DNA of 55,214 nucleotides from Candidatus Enterococcus ferrettii (GCF_017377655.1 NZ_JAFREL010000054.1:1-55214), one strand, 5' to 3'; counted from the first letter of the stretch, positions 17,374 through 26,986 are shown. Program-made: numbers and translations. The notes: generated by a model from the letters alone, not told the origin.

Positions 17374-17715
17374 TTAAACTGTCTCAGCCAATCGGATTTT
17401 CGTATTTGCTTCTACTACATCTAATTCTTCTTCTTCTTTTACCTGATAAGCCGCTTTTGTACCAATACGATCTGCAAAGTTCATCTCAACGTCAGGACGG
17501 TAAGATCGTTCAACCTGCCGAACGAAGTGGAGTGCTTGGAGCTTTTCTTCAGATTCTTCTAAAGCTTCTTCATTCACATATATCACTACATATTTCATCT
17601 TACGTGATACATAGTGAATTAAGCCATAACGTTTCAACGTCTTCAATTGTTTAAGGGAATAGACCCAAACAACAATTCCGCGTCTTTTTTGTACTGTAAA
17701 TTCTGTATTATCCAT
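17374..17715 (-). CDS. ylbG: YlbG family protein (DUF2129)
   Basis: A 113-residue DUF2129 protein beginning MDNTEFTVQKRRGIVVWVYSLK and carrying the basic YVSRKMKYVVIYV segment. Its function is unknown; it almost always accompanies ylbF. The frame is open from 17820, but the ATG at 17715, preceded by AAGGGGA, fits the family start and overlaps the ylbF stop by eight bases. It is last in the operon. Confidence 0.9.
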   Translation of the reverse strand: MDNTEFTVQKRRGIVVWVYSLKQLKTLKRYGLIHYVSRKMKYVVIYVNEEALEESEEKLQALHFVRQVERSYRPDVEMNFADRIGTKAAYQVKEEEELDVVEANTKIRLAETV

Positions 17716-18133
17716 GACAGTTCCCCTTACAATGATGATTGCCTGTTTCAAAAAAAGGATTTCCTGCGTCGACCTTAATCTCTGGTGAAACTGTTTGAGC
17801 AAGTGTCTGACTAATTTCATCCAATAAAGTTTGTAAATCAGTTTCAGCTACTCGAAATTGTGCCACATTTTCATTAAAATCTAAAGCACGTTTTGCACGC
17901 CGAGCACTTTTTTGTTTCTCTAGATAATCTGGCGCAAAATCCCCGTAATCAGCTACTCGTTCAAAGCGTTCCTTTTCTCGCAAAAACTCTTGCTTCAGCC
18001 GCTTAACTTCTGGACAACTATCCATTTGCTGTTTTTTTGCTAAATAATTTTTAAACACCTGACTAGTTTTAACACAGTCTATCAAACGGTGGGTTTGATC
18101 CTCCAAGGAAAATAATGCCTCATCTATAATCAA
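17708..18133 (-). CDS. ylbF: YlbF/YmcA family regulator (DUF964)
   Basis: A 141-residue helical YlbF family protein. In B. subtilis YlbF, YmcA and YaaT form a complex that carries iron-sulfur clusters, affects mRNA maturation with RNase Y, and is needed for competence and biofilm formation. Cysteines occur at 20 and 40 and in a Cys/His-rich tail (HHCKGNCHG) that could be cluster ligands. It overlaps ylbG by eight bases and starts two bases after the stop of the upstream gene. Confidence 0.9.
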   Translation of the reverse strand: MIIDEALFSLEDQTHRLIDCVKTSQVFKNYLAKKQQMDSCPEVKRLKQEFLREKERFERVADYGDFAPDYLEKQKSARRAKRALDFNENVAQFRVAETDLQTLLDEISQTLAQTVSPEIKVDAGNPFFETGNHHCKGNCHG

Positions 18134-18135
18134 TG

Positions 18136-19245
18136 TTATTCACTTTCCTTCGTTTGTTCTGGTTCCTGTAACAAGACTAGCACATTTTGCTGGTTAAATG
18201 CAATGCTTAACTGGTAATCAGTCTCTTCAGAAAAGCGGTCAGCCCAACGTTCCTGACTAATCCATTCAAATAGACTGAACCAAGGATCAATAACCGGAGA
18301 ATAGAATAGTCCCGCTTCTTGATTTACCTGTTGATTTTTAGCTAATTTTTGAAATTCCTTATCACTTAGTGTAAAGGAAAGATTACCTGCTCGTGCTTCG
18401 GCAGAAGTAGCCCATTCGTCTTGGCGACTTCGGGAAAGTACACTTTGCGGTTGCTCTAGAAAGCTATCCAACATGTTTTTACCTTCAGTCACTGTTGTTG
18501 TACTGAGACTGAAAGGTGTTAAATCTTTCAGAGAGCGATACGTATTAATCGCTTCAAACAGTTGCTGCTCTTTTTGTTGATTGACCTGCACCCAGTCAAA
18601 GTTGTTTTCCTGAGCCTGAAAAGATAGCGGATTTCCACTATGAATTCGATAAGGCATAACGCGAAGCAAAGTTTCAATATCCAAATAAGACACTGCAAAA
18701 AGCTCCTCGTTTGTTCCATCAAAGAACGGAATTGCAAAGGTGCCATTATCGAAGGCAATCAAGGGTCGAAAGCGCATATCATCTTCAGTCAATTCAATAT
18801 CAATTGGCTCATCGTTGTAATTCACTGCAAAATTAGAAGACAATGTCATTTGTTCTGCCAAATCACTGTTGGACATACCGAAAATAAATGGAGAGTTTGT
18901 GTTCTCTTGACCAATAACTTTAATCGCAGTAATATTGCCATCAACCACGTTAACCTGAAGAGATCCGCCTTCAATCGGATACGTCCGAATTTCAAACAAG
19001 AACCCGCTTGATTCAATTTTTGTTGGAGACCCTAAATCAGGTTCAATTTCACTAACAGGTAAACCAACATACTGAGCGCAGCCAGCCGTTGCTACAGTCT
19101 CATGTTTGAGAGAATTACGTTTAGCCGGTCGACTGGAAGGCTCGACCGGCGTATTTGTGGTATTAGGTGGAAAGAGTATCGGCTGCACATAATACCCGAT
19201 CAAAACGATGATTAAGATACTAATGAAACCAAGAGCTCTTTTCAC
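18136..19245 (-). CDS. Membrane-anchored CAP-associated domain protein (YlbC-like)
   Basis: A 369-residue protein with an N-terminal signal anchor (residues 4-24), a linker, a CAP-associated N-terminal domain (VGLPVSEIEPDLGSPTKIE) and a C-terminal CAP/SCP-like region from about 225 (EAINTYRSLKDLTPFSLS). The histidines and the HS/GHR-type motifs of classical CAP domains are not seen, so the last domain looks degenerate. Function is unknown; the place beside ylbF matches B. subtilis ylbC. The start is GTG with TAGGAG nine bases upstream. Confidence 0.78.
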   Translation of the reverse strand: MKRALGFISILIIVLIGYYVQPILFPPNTTNTPVEPSSRPAKRNSLKHETVATAGCAQYVGLPVSEIEPDLGSPTKIESSGFLFEIRTYPIEGGSLQVNVVDGNITAIKVIGQENTNSPFIFGMSNSDLAEQMTLSSNFAVNYNDEPIDIELTEDDMRFRPLIAFDNGTFAIPFFDGTNEELFAVSYLDIETLLRVMPYRIHSGNPLSFQAQENNFDWVQVNQQKEQQLFEAINTYRSLKDLTPFSLSTTTVTEGKNMLDSFLEQPQSVLSRSRQDEWATSAEARAGNLSFTLSDKEFQKLAKNQQVNQEAGLFYSPVIDPWFSLFEWISQERWADRFSEETDYQLSIAFNQQNVLVLLQEPEQTKESE

Positions 19246-19257
19246 TTTTCTACACTC

Positions 19258-22200
19258 CTATTTTTCTTTTACTTCAATTAATAAATCACCTGAAGAGATA
19301 CTTTCTCCCTCTTCAACATAAATATGCTCAACTTCTCCGTCAAAACGGGCATCGATAGAGGTTTCCATCTTCATAGCTTCAGTAACCATCAATGGTTGTC
19401 CTTTTTCAACATGTTCGCCTTTTTTAACCAGAACCTTCAAAACAGAACCAGACATCGTTGCCCCAATCTGTTCCCGATTGGTAGGTTCAGCTTTGCGTTT
19501 TGTTTGAACAGAACTCTTAATAGAAGAGTCCTTCACATTAATTTCACGACGTTGTCCGTTCAAGTTGAAGAACAAGGTGCGATTTCCTTCAATGTCAGCT
19601 TCACCTATTTCATCCAGACGAATAATCAACATTTTACCTTTTTCAATCTGAACGCTTATCGTTTCCCCTAGACGCATACCAGCAAAGAAGGTTGGTGTAT
19701 CTAATAAGGTTACATCGCCAAATTGGGCGTAAGATTTTTGATAATCCAAGAATACCTGTGGATACATTAAGTAGCTTAACACATCCGTCTTGCTTGGTTC
19801 AAATCCTATCAACTCAGCTAGCTCAGCTTTTACTTTTTCAAAATCAACTGGTGCTGCTGAAGCTCCTGGACGTTCCGTTAGGGCTGGGCGTCCTTGCAAG
19901 ATGATCTTTTGCAGCTTCTCAGGGAAACCGCCTGTTGGTTGCCCTAAATCACCTTGGAACAAACTGATAACAGAGTCTGGGTAACTTAATTCATCACCAC
20001 GATCATAGATATCTTGTTCTGTCAGATTATTTTGCACCATAAACAAAGCCATATCTCCGACAACTTTAGACGATGGAGTAACTTTAACGATATCACCAAA
20101 CATCATGTTAACTGTATGATAAACATCCTTAATTTCATCCCAGCGATCTCCTAAGCCAACTGCTTTAGCTTGCTGCTGCAGGTTGGAATATTGTCCACCA
20201 GGCATTTCATGCTGATACACCTCTGTTTGAGCAGCTACGATTCCATTTTCAAAGCTGCGATAGTAAGGACGTACATCCTCCCAATAATGATTCAATTGCT
20301 GAACATTTGCTAAATCAATATCTGGAGTGCGGCCGCCGTTTTGTAAAGCATAGTATAAACTACTCATACTTGGTTGGCTAGTCGCACCACTCATGGCACT
20401 CATAGCCACATCAACAATGTCCACTCCAGCTTTGACTGCTGCTGAGCACGTAATAATCCCATTGCCAGCTGTATCATGAGTATGCAAGTGAATTGGAAGA
20501 TCTGTTGTTTCCTTCAGTTCGCTAATTAAGCGATAAGCAGCTTGAGGCTTAAGCAACCCTGCCATATCTTTGATTGCAATGATATGTGCACCAGCCTCTT
20601 CCAAAGCCTTTGCCATATCTTTATAATATTGAACGTTGTATTTCGGACGATTTGGATCTAAGATATCACCAGTATAACAAATTGCCGCTTCAGCAATTTT
20701 ACCCGAATCACGAACAACTTGAATACTTTTTTCCATTTGCGGCAACCAGTTCAAGCTGTCGAAAATACGGAAAACATCAACACCGTTATAAGCCGCCTCT
20801 TTAATAAATTCCTCAATTACATTATCAGGGTAATTCGAATATCCTACTGCATTAGAACCACGGAACAACATTTGCAGCAAAGTATTTGGCATCGCTTTGC
20901 GTAATAATTTCAATCGTTTCCAAGGATCTTCACTTAGGAAACGGTAAGCCACGTCGAAGGTTGCCCCACCCCACATTTCGCTAGAGAATAACTCTGGGAG
21001 AGCGTCACCAGTTGCTTTTGCAATTTTTACGAAATCATTGGTGCGAACTCGTGTTGCCAACAAGCTTTGGTGAGCATCACGGAATGTAGTATCTGTTAAC
21101 AGAACATTTTCCTGCTGTTTTACCCAACTAGCGACTGCTTCAGGACCTTTAGTATCAAGAATTTGTTTTGCTGTTTCAATTTCCTTAATTTCAAGATTTT
21201 TAGGCATACGAGGAGCTTCGAAGAAACGTTTCTCTTGTTTTTCGATTCCTGGGAAGCCGTTAACTGTAATTTCAGAGATATAACGCATGGTTTTGTTGCC
21301 GCGGTCTCTTACTCTTGGAAATTCAAATAGTTCTGGAGTGTTATCAATGAACGTTGTTTTCGCATCACCACTTTGGAACGATGGATGACTAATAACGTTA
21401 TGCATAAACGGAACGTTCGTTTTAACACCACGAATACGAAATTCGCGCAGACAACGCTGCATTTTCTGAATTGTTTGATCAAAGGTCAAGGCATGGGTAC
21501 ATACTTTTACCAATAATGAATCAAAGTGCGGTGTAACTACGGCACCAGCATAAGCGTTTCCAACATCAAGACGTACGCCAAATCCACCTGGAGAACGATA
21601 CGTATCGATCTTACCAGTATCAGGCATAAAGCCGTTTAATGGGTCTTCCGTTGTAATACGGCATTGGATTGCAGAACCATTCATCTCAATATCTTCTTGT
21701 TGAGGTAAGCCAATGTCATTGTGCAAATCCTGCCCTTGAGCAATTAGTAATTGTGTTGTAACAATATCTACACCTGTGATCATTTCAGTAATCGTATGTT
21801 CCACTTGAACCCGCGGGTTTACTTCAATGAAATAGAACCCATCATCTTCAACTAAGAACTCAACTGTCCCAGCATTAATATAGCCAACATGCTTCATCAA
21901 CTGAACAGCGGCGTCACAAATTTCTTTTCGTTGTGCGTCACTTAATGAAAGACAGGGAGCAACCTCAACAACCTTTTGGTGACGACGTTGGACTGAACAG
22001 TCGCGTTCAAATAAATGCAGCACATTCCCATGACTGTCTCCTAAAATTTGAACCTCGATATGTTTTGGATTGCCAATGTATTTTTCAACGTATACCTCGT
22101 CGCTGCCGAACGCTGCTTTAGCTTCACTTTTAGCCCGTTCATAGCCTTCTCTAGCTTCTTTCTCATCGTGAGCAACCCGCATACCACGACCGCCGCCGCC

Positions 22201-22683
22201 TAATGCTGCTTTGATCATGATAGGATAGCCATGAGAATTACCAAAAGCTAAAATATCTTCAATTGTTTTAACTGGGCCATCTGAACCAGGAATTGAAGAA
22301 ATCCCCGCTTCTAAGGCAGCAGTTTTAGCTTTAATTTTATCACCAAAAATATCCAGGTGATGCAAAGAAGGGCCAACAAAAACAAGTCCTTCTTCTTTAC
22401 AACGTTTTGCAAACTCAAGGTTTTCAGATAAAAATCCATATCCCGGATGGATTGCATCTGCACCAGCTTCCTTAGCAACACGAATAATGTCCTCAATATC
22501 TAAATACGCATCAATCGGCTTCTTGCCTTGTCCCACCAAATAAGCTTCATCTGCTTTAAAGCGATGGACTGAATAAGTATCCTCTTCAGCAAAAATTCCG
22601 ACTGTTTTAATATTTAATTCGCTGCAAGCACGGAAGATTCTTGTTGCGATTTCACCACGATTGGCCACCAAAACTTTTTTCAT
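19258..22683 (-). CDS. pyc: Pyruvate carboxylase
   Basis: A 1141-residue biotin enzyme that carboxylates pyruvate to oxaloacetate with ATP and bicarbonate. The order is the complete single-chain one: biotin carboxylase (GGGGRGMRVA ATP-grasp loop, EVNPRVQVEH), carboxyltransferase (TTFRDAHQSLLATRVR) and C-terminal biotin carrier with EAMKMET, biotin on K1105. The frame is open from a GTG at 22692 that belongs to the GGAGTG ribosome binding site, so ATG 22683 is preferred. It lies five bases after ftsW. Confidence 0.97.
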   Translation of the reverse strand: MKKVLVANRGEIATRIFRACSELNIKTVGIFAEEDTYSVHRFKADEAYLVGQGKKPIDAYLDIEDIIRVAKEAGADAIHPGYGFLSENLEFAKRCKEEGLVFVGPSLHHLDIFGDKIKAKTAALEAGISSIPGSDGPVKTIEDILAFGNSHGYPIMIKAALGGGGRGMRVAHDEKEAREGYERAKSEAKAAFGSDEVYVEKYIGNPKHIEVQILGDSHGNVLHLFERDCSVQRRHQKVVEVAPCLSLSDAQRKEICDAAVQLMKHVGYINAGTVEFLVEDDGFYFIEVNPRVQVEHTITEMITGVDIVTTQLLIAQGQDLHNDIGLPQQEDIEMNGSAIQCRITTEDPLNGFMPDTGKIDTYRSPGGFGVRLDVGNAYAGAVVTPHFDSLLVKVCTHALTFDQTIQKMQRCLREFRIRGVKTNVPFMHNVISHPSFQSGDAKTTFIDNTPELFEFPRVRDRGNKTMRYISEITVNGFPGIEKQEKRFFEAPRMPKNLEIKEIETAKQILDTKGPEAVASWVKQQENVLLTDTTFRDAHQSLLATRVRTNDFVKIAKATGDALPELFSSEMWGGATFDVAYRFLSEDPWKRLKLLRKAMPNTLLQMLFRGSNAVGYSNYPDNVIEEFIKEAAYNGVDVFRIFDSLNWLPQMEKSIQVVRDSGKIAEAAICYTGDILDPNRPKYNVQYYKDMAKALEEAGAHIIAIKDMAGLLKPQAAYRLISELKETTDLPIHLHTHDTAGNGIITCSAAVKAGVDIVDVAMSAMSGATSQPSMSSLYYALQNGGRTPDIDLANVQQLNHYWEDVRPYYRSFENGIVAAQTEVYQHEMPGGQYSNLQQQAKAVGLGDRWDEIKDVYHTVNMMFGDIVKVTPSSKVVGDMALFMVQNNLTEQDIYDRGDELSYPDSVISLFQGDLGQPTGGFPEKLQKIILQGRPALTERPGASAAPVDFEKVKAELAELIGFEPSKTDVLSYLMYPQVFLDYQKSYAQFGDVTLLDTPTFFAGMRLGETISVQIEKGKMLIIRLDEIGEADIEGNRTLFFNLNGQRREINVKDSSIKSSVQTKRKAEPTNREQIGATMSGSVLKVLVKKGEHVEKGQPLMVTEAMKMETSIDARFDGEVEHIYVEEGESISSGDLLIEVKEK

Positions 22684-22688
22684 TAACT

Positions 22689-23882
22689 TCACTCCTGACT
22701 TTTCAAATATTCATATTCTATTGCAAGCTTAGTCCGTTTCTCATCTGCACTAATATTAAGTGCAAAGGCAACGCCAACAGACAAAACTAATAGGCTGTTT
22801 CCGCCCTGACTTAAAAACGGGAAGGTAATCCCAGTCAACGGAATCAAACCTAGCAAACCACCAAGATTAATAAAAACCTGTAATAAAAATAGGCTTCCGA
22901 TACCAATACAAATCAATGAATTGAATGGTTTCTTCGACCGGATACCCACGAGAAAAATTCGTATAATCATGAAGATCAAAAGACCCAAAATGACCAAGGC
23001 ACCAATTAGCCCGACCTCTTCAGCAACAATTGCGAAGATAAAGTCAGTATGGGCTTCACTTAAAAAGCCCTTCTTTTCAATACTGTTACCTAGTCCGCGA
23101 CCGAACCAACCACCATTAAACATGGCGTAATAACCATTAACCAGCTGATGGCCTTGATTCAATTCATCCATGAAAGGATTTTTGAAGACCTCAAAACGGC
23201 TAACAATATATTGAAATCGTGATGGAATAATATATTTACCAAAATGGATCAAAAACTCAATAGCTAAAAAGCTTAAACCTACACCTGCACCACCAATAAT
23301 TACTGTGTAGAACCAGTTAACCCCGCTAGCTAAAAGTAAAATCAAAGCCAATAGAGTGATGATTGCGGCATTCCCCATGTCTGGTTGAATAACAACTAGA
23401 AGAACCATGAAAAACACTAAAAGTAATGGCCGCTTCATATCTCCCCAAAAGTTATCTTGAATTGTCTCTTGACGCTTAGACAAGATGTAAGATAAATACC
23501 AAACCACCATAATCTTCAAATACTCAGCTGGCTGCAAACTAAAACCGAAAAAATTTAGCCAGCCTTTTGCCCCGTTAATTTCCTCACCAATAAAGGGAGT
23601 AAGTATCAACAGAAGGAAAATAACTAAAGTCGAAAATACAATCAACTGTTGACTCTTCAAAACATCGGTTTTCATTTTGTACATCAGGGTAATAACAATC
23701 AAACTTAATGCCCAAAATATCGCCTGGTTAGATACGAAGGAAGTCGGATCCAAGCCTCGAACAATTTGGATATAAGAAGTGGAACTATAAACAAAAATCA
23801 ATCCTACAACCGATAAGATTAAATAGGGAATTAAAATACTATAATCTAAAAAGTGACGTTTCCTTATCTTAGACTTCGGCAA
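22689..23882 (-). CDS. ftsW: FtsW/RodA/SpoVE family peptidoglycan glycosyltransferase
   Basis: A 397-residue SEDS family protein with about ten membrane segments. Family motifs include QPAEYLKIM, QPDMGNAAI, and the GLIPLTGITFPFLSQGGNSL block near the C-terminus. SEDS proteins polymerise lipid II with a partner class B penicillin-binding protein; the position beside ylaN and pyc points to the division enzyme FtsW. The start is a TTG at 23882, eight bases after AAGGAGG; there is no ATG alternative nearby. Confidence 0.93.
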   Translation of the reverse strand: MPKSKIRKRHFLDYSILIPYLILSVVGLIFVYSSTSYIQIVRGLDPTSFVSNQAIFWALSLIVITLMYKMKTDVLKSQQLIVFSTLVIFLLLILTPFIGEEINGAKGWLNFFGFSLQPAEYLKIMVVWYLSYILSKRQETIQDNFWGDMKRPLLLVFFMVLLVVIQPDMGNAAIITLLALILLLASGVNWFYTVIIGGAGVGLSFLAIEFLIHFGKYIIPSRFQYIVSRFEVFKNPFMDELNQGHQLVNGYYAMFNGGWFGRGLGNSIEKKGFLSEAHTDFIFAIVAEEVGLIGALVILGLLIFMIIRIFLVGIRSKKPFNSLICIGIGSLFLLQVFINLGGLLGLIPLTGITFPFLSQGGNSLLVLSVGVAFALNISADEKRTKLAIEYEYLKSQE

Positions 23883-23885
23883 GGA

Positions 23886-24188
23886 TTATGCCTCCTTGCT
23901 AGTTTCATTAGTTTCTTGACGGTTTTCATACAGTTCGGTATATAAACGATTCAACTCTGCTTCTAAGTCGCTTAGCATCTGTTGGCCTTCTCCTTTGTTA
24001 AGAATACCAATCCGTTCCGCGAAGAATACTTGACGTGAGAAGCCATACATCTGTGTATCAACAACTTCTTCGAAAGCCTTGCACTGAGAAATACACAAAC
24101 TATTATGTTGATTTTGAATCAGCAGCTTGATGCGCTTCGCATCATCATTCAATATTTTTATGGCAAAATCAGAAGAAATAGGTTCCAT
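23886..24188 (-). CDS. ylaN: YlaN family protein (DUF1507)
   Basis: A 100-residue DUF1507 protein with the conserved core CKAFEEVVDTQMYGFSRQVFFAERIG. Recent work in B. subtilis and S. aureus links YlaN/FpaA to Fur: it lowers Fur activity under iron limitation and is essential in low iron. It has a TAGGAGGG site and is the first gene of the ylaN-ftsW-pyc-ylbC-ylbF-ylbG operon; the ftsW ribosome binding site lies in its last codons. Confidence 0.92.
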   Translation of the reverse strand: MEPISSDFAIKILNDDAKRIKLLIQNQHNSLCISQCKAFEEVVDTQMYGFSRQVFFAERIGILNKGEGQQMLSDLEAELNRLYTELYENRQETNETSKEA

Positions 24189-24442
24189 TTTGCTTCCCTC
24201 CTATCCTTAGTTTCAATATTATAGCACAGAAAAAATACAAAAAGGAGAAAAAAAAGAGCATCTAAGCTTTAATTAAATTCTTTGTTCGGATTTTAGGTTT
24301 TACACAAGCTATCAATGTTACAGATTGATGACAAACACGAAAAATGCTCTGAAAACTCTTTGTGCCGCTAAAAAAAATTATATCTTCGTGGAACAAATTG
24401 AAAATGTGAAACAAATCTAATCCAATAGTTTTTCGTCTTTCG

Positions 24443-24471
24443 TTTTAAGCTACTTTAAGTTAAAATATACT
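24443..24471 (+). promoter_or_regulatory. Putative promoter of the DeoR-HAD operon
   Basis: TTTTAA at 24443-24448, a 17-base spacer and TATACT at 24466-24471 lie 34 bases before the regulator start. The remainder of the divergent region 24189-24442 is AT-rich and holds a loose AGAGCAT / ATGCTCT inverted repeat 80 bases apart of unknown meaning. Confidence 0.45.
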
Positions 24472-24505
24472 CATGAATTAAAACAGCTTGAAAGGAGAAC
24501 TTTTT

Positions 24506-25282
24506 ATGATTCAAAAAGAACGGCTGCAAGTGATTATGCAGACTCTGGAAGAAAGGCAGGCGTTAAGCTTAAAGGAGATTATCCAGCTAACAGGTGCATC
24601 CAGAGATACCGCTCGTCGAGATATAGTTAAGCTTGCGGATAGAAATTTAATCCAACGAACCTATGGCGGCATTGCCCTTCCACAATCTTTTAAGCAATTG
24701 GACGATTATTTACAGCGGAGTTCTGAGGGAAACAGCGAAAAGCAGCAGCTTGCGCAAATCGCTGGAAAAATGGTCCACGGCGCAAAATCCATTTATTTGG
24801 ATGTGTCCACTACAATTAGTTATATTCCCCAATACTTGGAAAATTCTACTAAATTGTTTGCTGTTACAAATTCTATTGATATTGCTGACCAGCTGCTTCG
24901 GAACAGTGAATGTGAAACCCGAATGCTTGGCGGGAATTTAGACCGTGAAAAACGATGTGTAATTGGGACAAGACCCTTAATTGAAATGGAGCAATACCAA
25001 TTTGATTTAGCATTTGTTAGTGTGGTAGGACTTGATTCTGAAGGAGTGTATTATGCTTACGAAGAAGACATTGATATGAAAAATAAATTGCGTGAGCAAA
25101 CCGCCAAATTAGTGTTGTTGGCTGATACCAGAAAAATTAACCAGGCTCATTATTTTAAAGCTTATAACTGGGATCAAGTAGATACACTTGTTACCAATAA
25201 ATCTTTACCGAACGGATTAGCGGAAATTTTGGAAGAACAACAGGTTACGGTGCTATATGCAGGAGGAAAAATGCATGATTAA
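24506..25282 (+). CDS. DeoR/GlpR family transcriptional regulator
   Basis: A 258-residue DeoR-type regulator. The N-terminal helix-turn-helix has the usual SLKEIIQLTGASRDTARRDIVKLADRNLIQRTYGG pattern, and the C-terminal DeoRC sensor domain carries the LDVSTTISYI and LADTRKI motifs. Members usually repress sugar-phosphate genes and sense a phosphorylated sugar. An upstream TTG at 24488 precedes the AAAGGAG site, so ATG 24506 is the start. It overlaps the HAD gene by eight bases, suggesting the HAD enzyme is its target or effector partner. Confidence 0.88.
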   Translation: MIQKERLQVIMQTLEERQALSLKEIIQLTGASRDTARRDIVKLADRNLIQRTYGGIALPQSFKQLDDYLQRSSEGNSEKQQLAQIAGKMVHGAKSIYLDVSTTISYIPQYLENSTKLFAVTNSIDIADQLLRNSECETRMLGGNLDREKRCVIGTRPLIEMEQYQFDLAFVSVVGLDSEGVYYAYEEDIDMKNKLREQTAKLVLLADTRKINQAHYFKAYNWDQVDTLVTNKSLPNGLAEILEEQQVTVLYAGGKMHD

Positions 25283-25898
25283 AACAGTCTTATTTGATGT
25301 AGATGGAACTTTGCTTGATACAGAATATGCGGTTATTCAATCATTCAGAGACACAGTAGCGATTGATCCAGCAATTTTGGATGAAGAGTTGCATTTCATT
25401 TTAGGTATTCCCGGAGTTAAAGCCTTGGAACGATATGCTGGCTCAACGGAAGAAATCCAAAATCTTTTAGAGCTTTGGGTAAAAAACCTCAATAGTCATA
25501 TGAAGAATGTACAACTGTTCCCAAACGTACTCCCTGTACTCCAAAATCTGCGGGATAAAAATTATCAACTAGGAATAGTCACCTCCAAATTGCGACCTGA
25601 CATGGAGAGTACTTTGGATTCTTTTAATTTAAGAGATTACTTTACAAAAGTCGTCACCGCTTCAGATACTGAGAAGCATAAACCTCATCCCGAACCTATT
25701 TTAAGAGCGATGGAACTCTTAAATTCTAGTCCTGAAGAAACTATTTATATTGGTGATTCCATTTATGATCTGCAAAGTGCCCACAGTAGTCAGGTATCTT
25801 TTGCTTTAGCGGGTTGGGGAGCGAAGGTACACGAAGAATTTGCTCAAGTTCATCAATTGGAAGCTCCTGAAGACTTAATCAATTATTTAGAGGGATAA
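25275..25898 (+). CDS. HAD family hydrolase (phosphoglycolate phosphatase/beta-phosphoglucomutase-like)
   Basis: A 207-residue HAD superfamily I phosphatase with motif I DVDGTLLDT (8-16), a helical cap, the motif II region IVTSK, and motif IV GDSIYDLQSA. It dephosphorylates a small phosphate ester; the substrate is unknown, but coupling to a DeoR regulator suggests a sugar phosphate. The AGGAGG site lies inside the regulator gene and the ATG at 25275 overlaps the regulator's end. Confidence 0.88.
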   Translation: MIKTVLFDVDGTLLDTEYAVIQSFRDTVAIDPAILDEELHFILGIPGVKALERYAGSTEEIQNLLELWVKNLNSHMKNVQLFPNVLPVLQNLRDKNYQLGIVTSKLRPDMESTLDSFNLRDYFTKVVTASDTEKHKPHPEPILRAMELLNSSPEETIYIGDSIYDLQSAHSSQVSFALAGWGAKVHEEFAQVHQLEAPEDLINYLEG

Positions 25899-25900
25899 TT

Positions 25901-26122
25901 ATGCGCGCAATCGAACTTTTTTTATGTCAGTTAGGAGAAGAAAGTAACACCCTTCTTACCTATTCTTCTATTACTGCTGCTGAGTATACAGTTTGGGTAG
26001 AAGAAAATACTTCTGTGAAAGAATTGCCATTAAAAGTATTTACTATTTTATGCACTCTTTCACATTTAAGCTATGATGAAGTGCTTAAACAATTAGTTAA
26101 GTATGAGCTATTAGCAGAGTAA
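25901..26122 (+). CDS. Small uncharacterised protein of the DeoR-HAD operon
   Basis: A 73-residue protein I do not recognise. It has no signal peptide or membrane segment; the second half (LPLKVFTILCTLSHLSYDEVLKQLVKYELL) looks helical. A GAGGGA site precedes the ATG, which lies two bases after the HAD stop, and a strong terminator overlaps its stop. Position and spacing argue that it is a real third gene of this operon. Confidence 0.65.
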   Translation: MRAIELFLCQLGEESNTLLTYSSITAAEYTVWVEENTSVKELPLKVFTILCTLSHLSYDEVLKQLVKYELLAE

Positions 26123-26156
26123 GATCTTGGACATTTTCCAAGATCTTACTTTTTTG
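26118..26156 (+). terminator. Terminator of the DeoR-HAD operon
   Basis: A 14-bp perfect stem (26118-26131 and 26137-26150), five-base loop, then six Ts. Confidence 0.93.
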
Positions 26157-26233
26157 TTTACATAATATTATAGAAGGCAACTAAATATAATATAGATAAT
26201 TTCCTCCATGTCCATGATGAAATATTGTTTGGC

Positions 26234-26986
26234 TTATTTTTCTACGCAATTTACAATATATTGCAGATTGTTCCGTTGATTTTTAAAATAGTGAAACATT
26301 GCTAAAAACTGTTCCCGGTTTTCTTCCTTCAAACCATTTCTAATAATCCGTGCGGTTCCGATTAAACCTTCATCTCGAACCATTCCCCTAGGACTCATTA
26401 AAGACATCTCACCAGTTTGACTAGCAATATTTCGAAAGCCGATTTGCTGGTAAAGAGATTGCCATAACGATTTGGTCAAAGGTGCAACCCGCATGTTGAT
26501 AGTCCGGCTCAACTGATCCATTTGCTCTGAATCCTCGACCTTCAAGGCAATATCATGAGTCAGTAGCTTGCCGCCAGGTTTTAAGACACGATAGTATTCC
26601 CTCAACGCTTTTTCTTTAGCCGACTGAGCTAGCATAGTCAACATCGCCTCATTTATCACCATGTCAAACGTATTATCATCAAAAGGCAATTTCAATGCAT
26701 TTCCCTGCTGCACAGTTACTTGATTCTCCAGTTTAGCCGCTTTTATTGCTGACTTTGCCTTCTCTAAAGCCTGAGAATCTAAGTCTACACCTATCATTTT
26801 ACAATGATAAGTTTGAGCTATCTCTATTAAGGTCGTTCCCATGTTGCAAGCAACTTCTAAAACATAGTCATCTTTTGAAAATTGAGCCTGTTTCATCAAC
26901 CAGCTGGTTGCCTCAATACCTCCTGGGCGTAGTCTTGTTTTGCCGAGGCTGGCTAGAAAGGTGTGTCCGACTTTCTTATCACTCAT
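26234..26986 (-). CDS. Class I SAM-dependent methyltransferase (Fur-linked cupin operon)
   Basis: A 250-residue methyltransferase with the SAM motif VLEVACNMGTTLIEIA, the acidic GVDLD at the end of the second strand, and PFDDNTFDMVINEAML, as in the Methyltransf_11/25 group that acts on small molecules. An N-terminal HTFLASLGKTRLRPGGIEAT segment precedes the fold. The substrate is unknown. It overlaps the upstream cupin by eight bases, with AAGGTG before the ATG, and is the last gene of an operon with a Fur-type box. Confidence 0.85.
   Translation of the reverse strand: MSDKKVGHTFLASLGKTRLRPGGIEATSWLMKQAQFSKDDYVLEVACNMGTTLIEIAQTYHCKMIGVDLDSQALEKAKSAIKAAKLENQVTVQQGNALKLPFDDNTFDMVINEAMLTMLAQSAKEKALREYYRVLKPGGKLLTHDIALKVEDSEQMDQLSRTINMRVAPLTKSLWQSLYQQIGFRNIASQTGEMSLMSPRGMVRDEGLIGTARIIRNGLKEENREQFLAMFHYFKNQRNNLQYIVNCVEK

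Noticed and set aside
24255..24349. AGAGCAT / ATGCTCT inverted repeat between ylaN and the DeoR-type gene
   Set aside because: The arms are short and 80 bases apart, so chance is likely.
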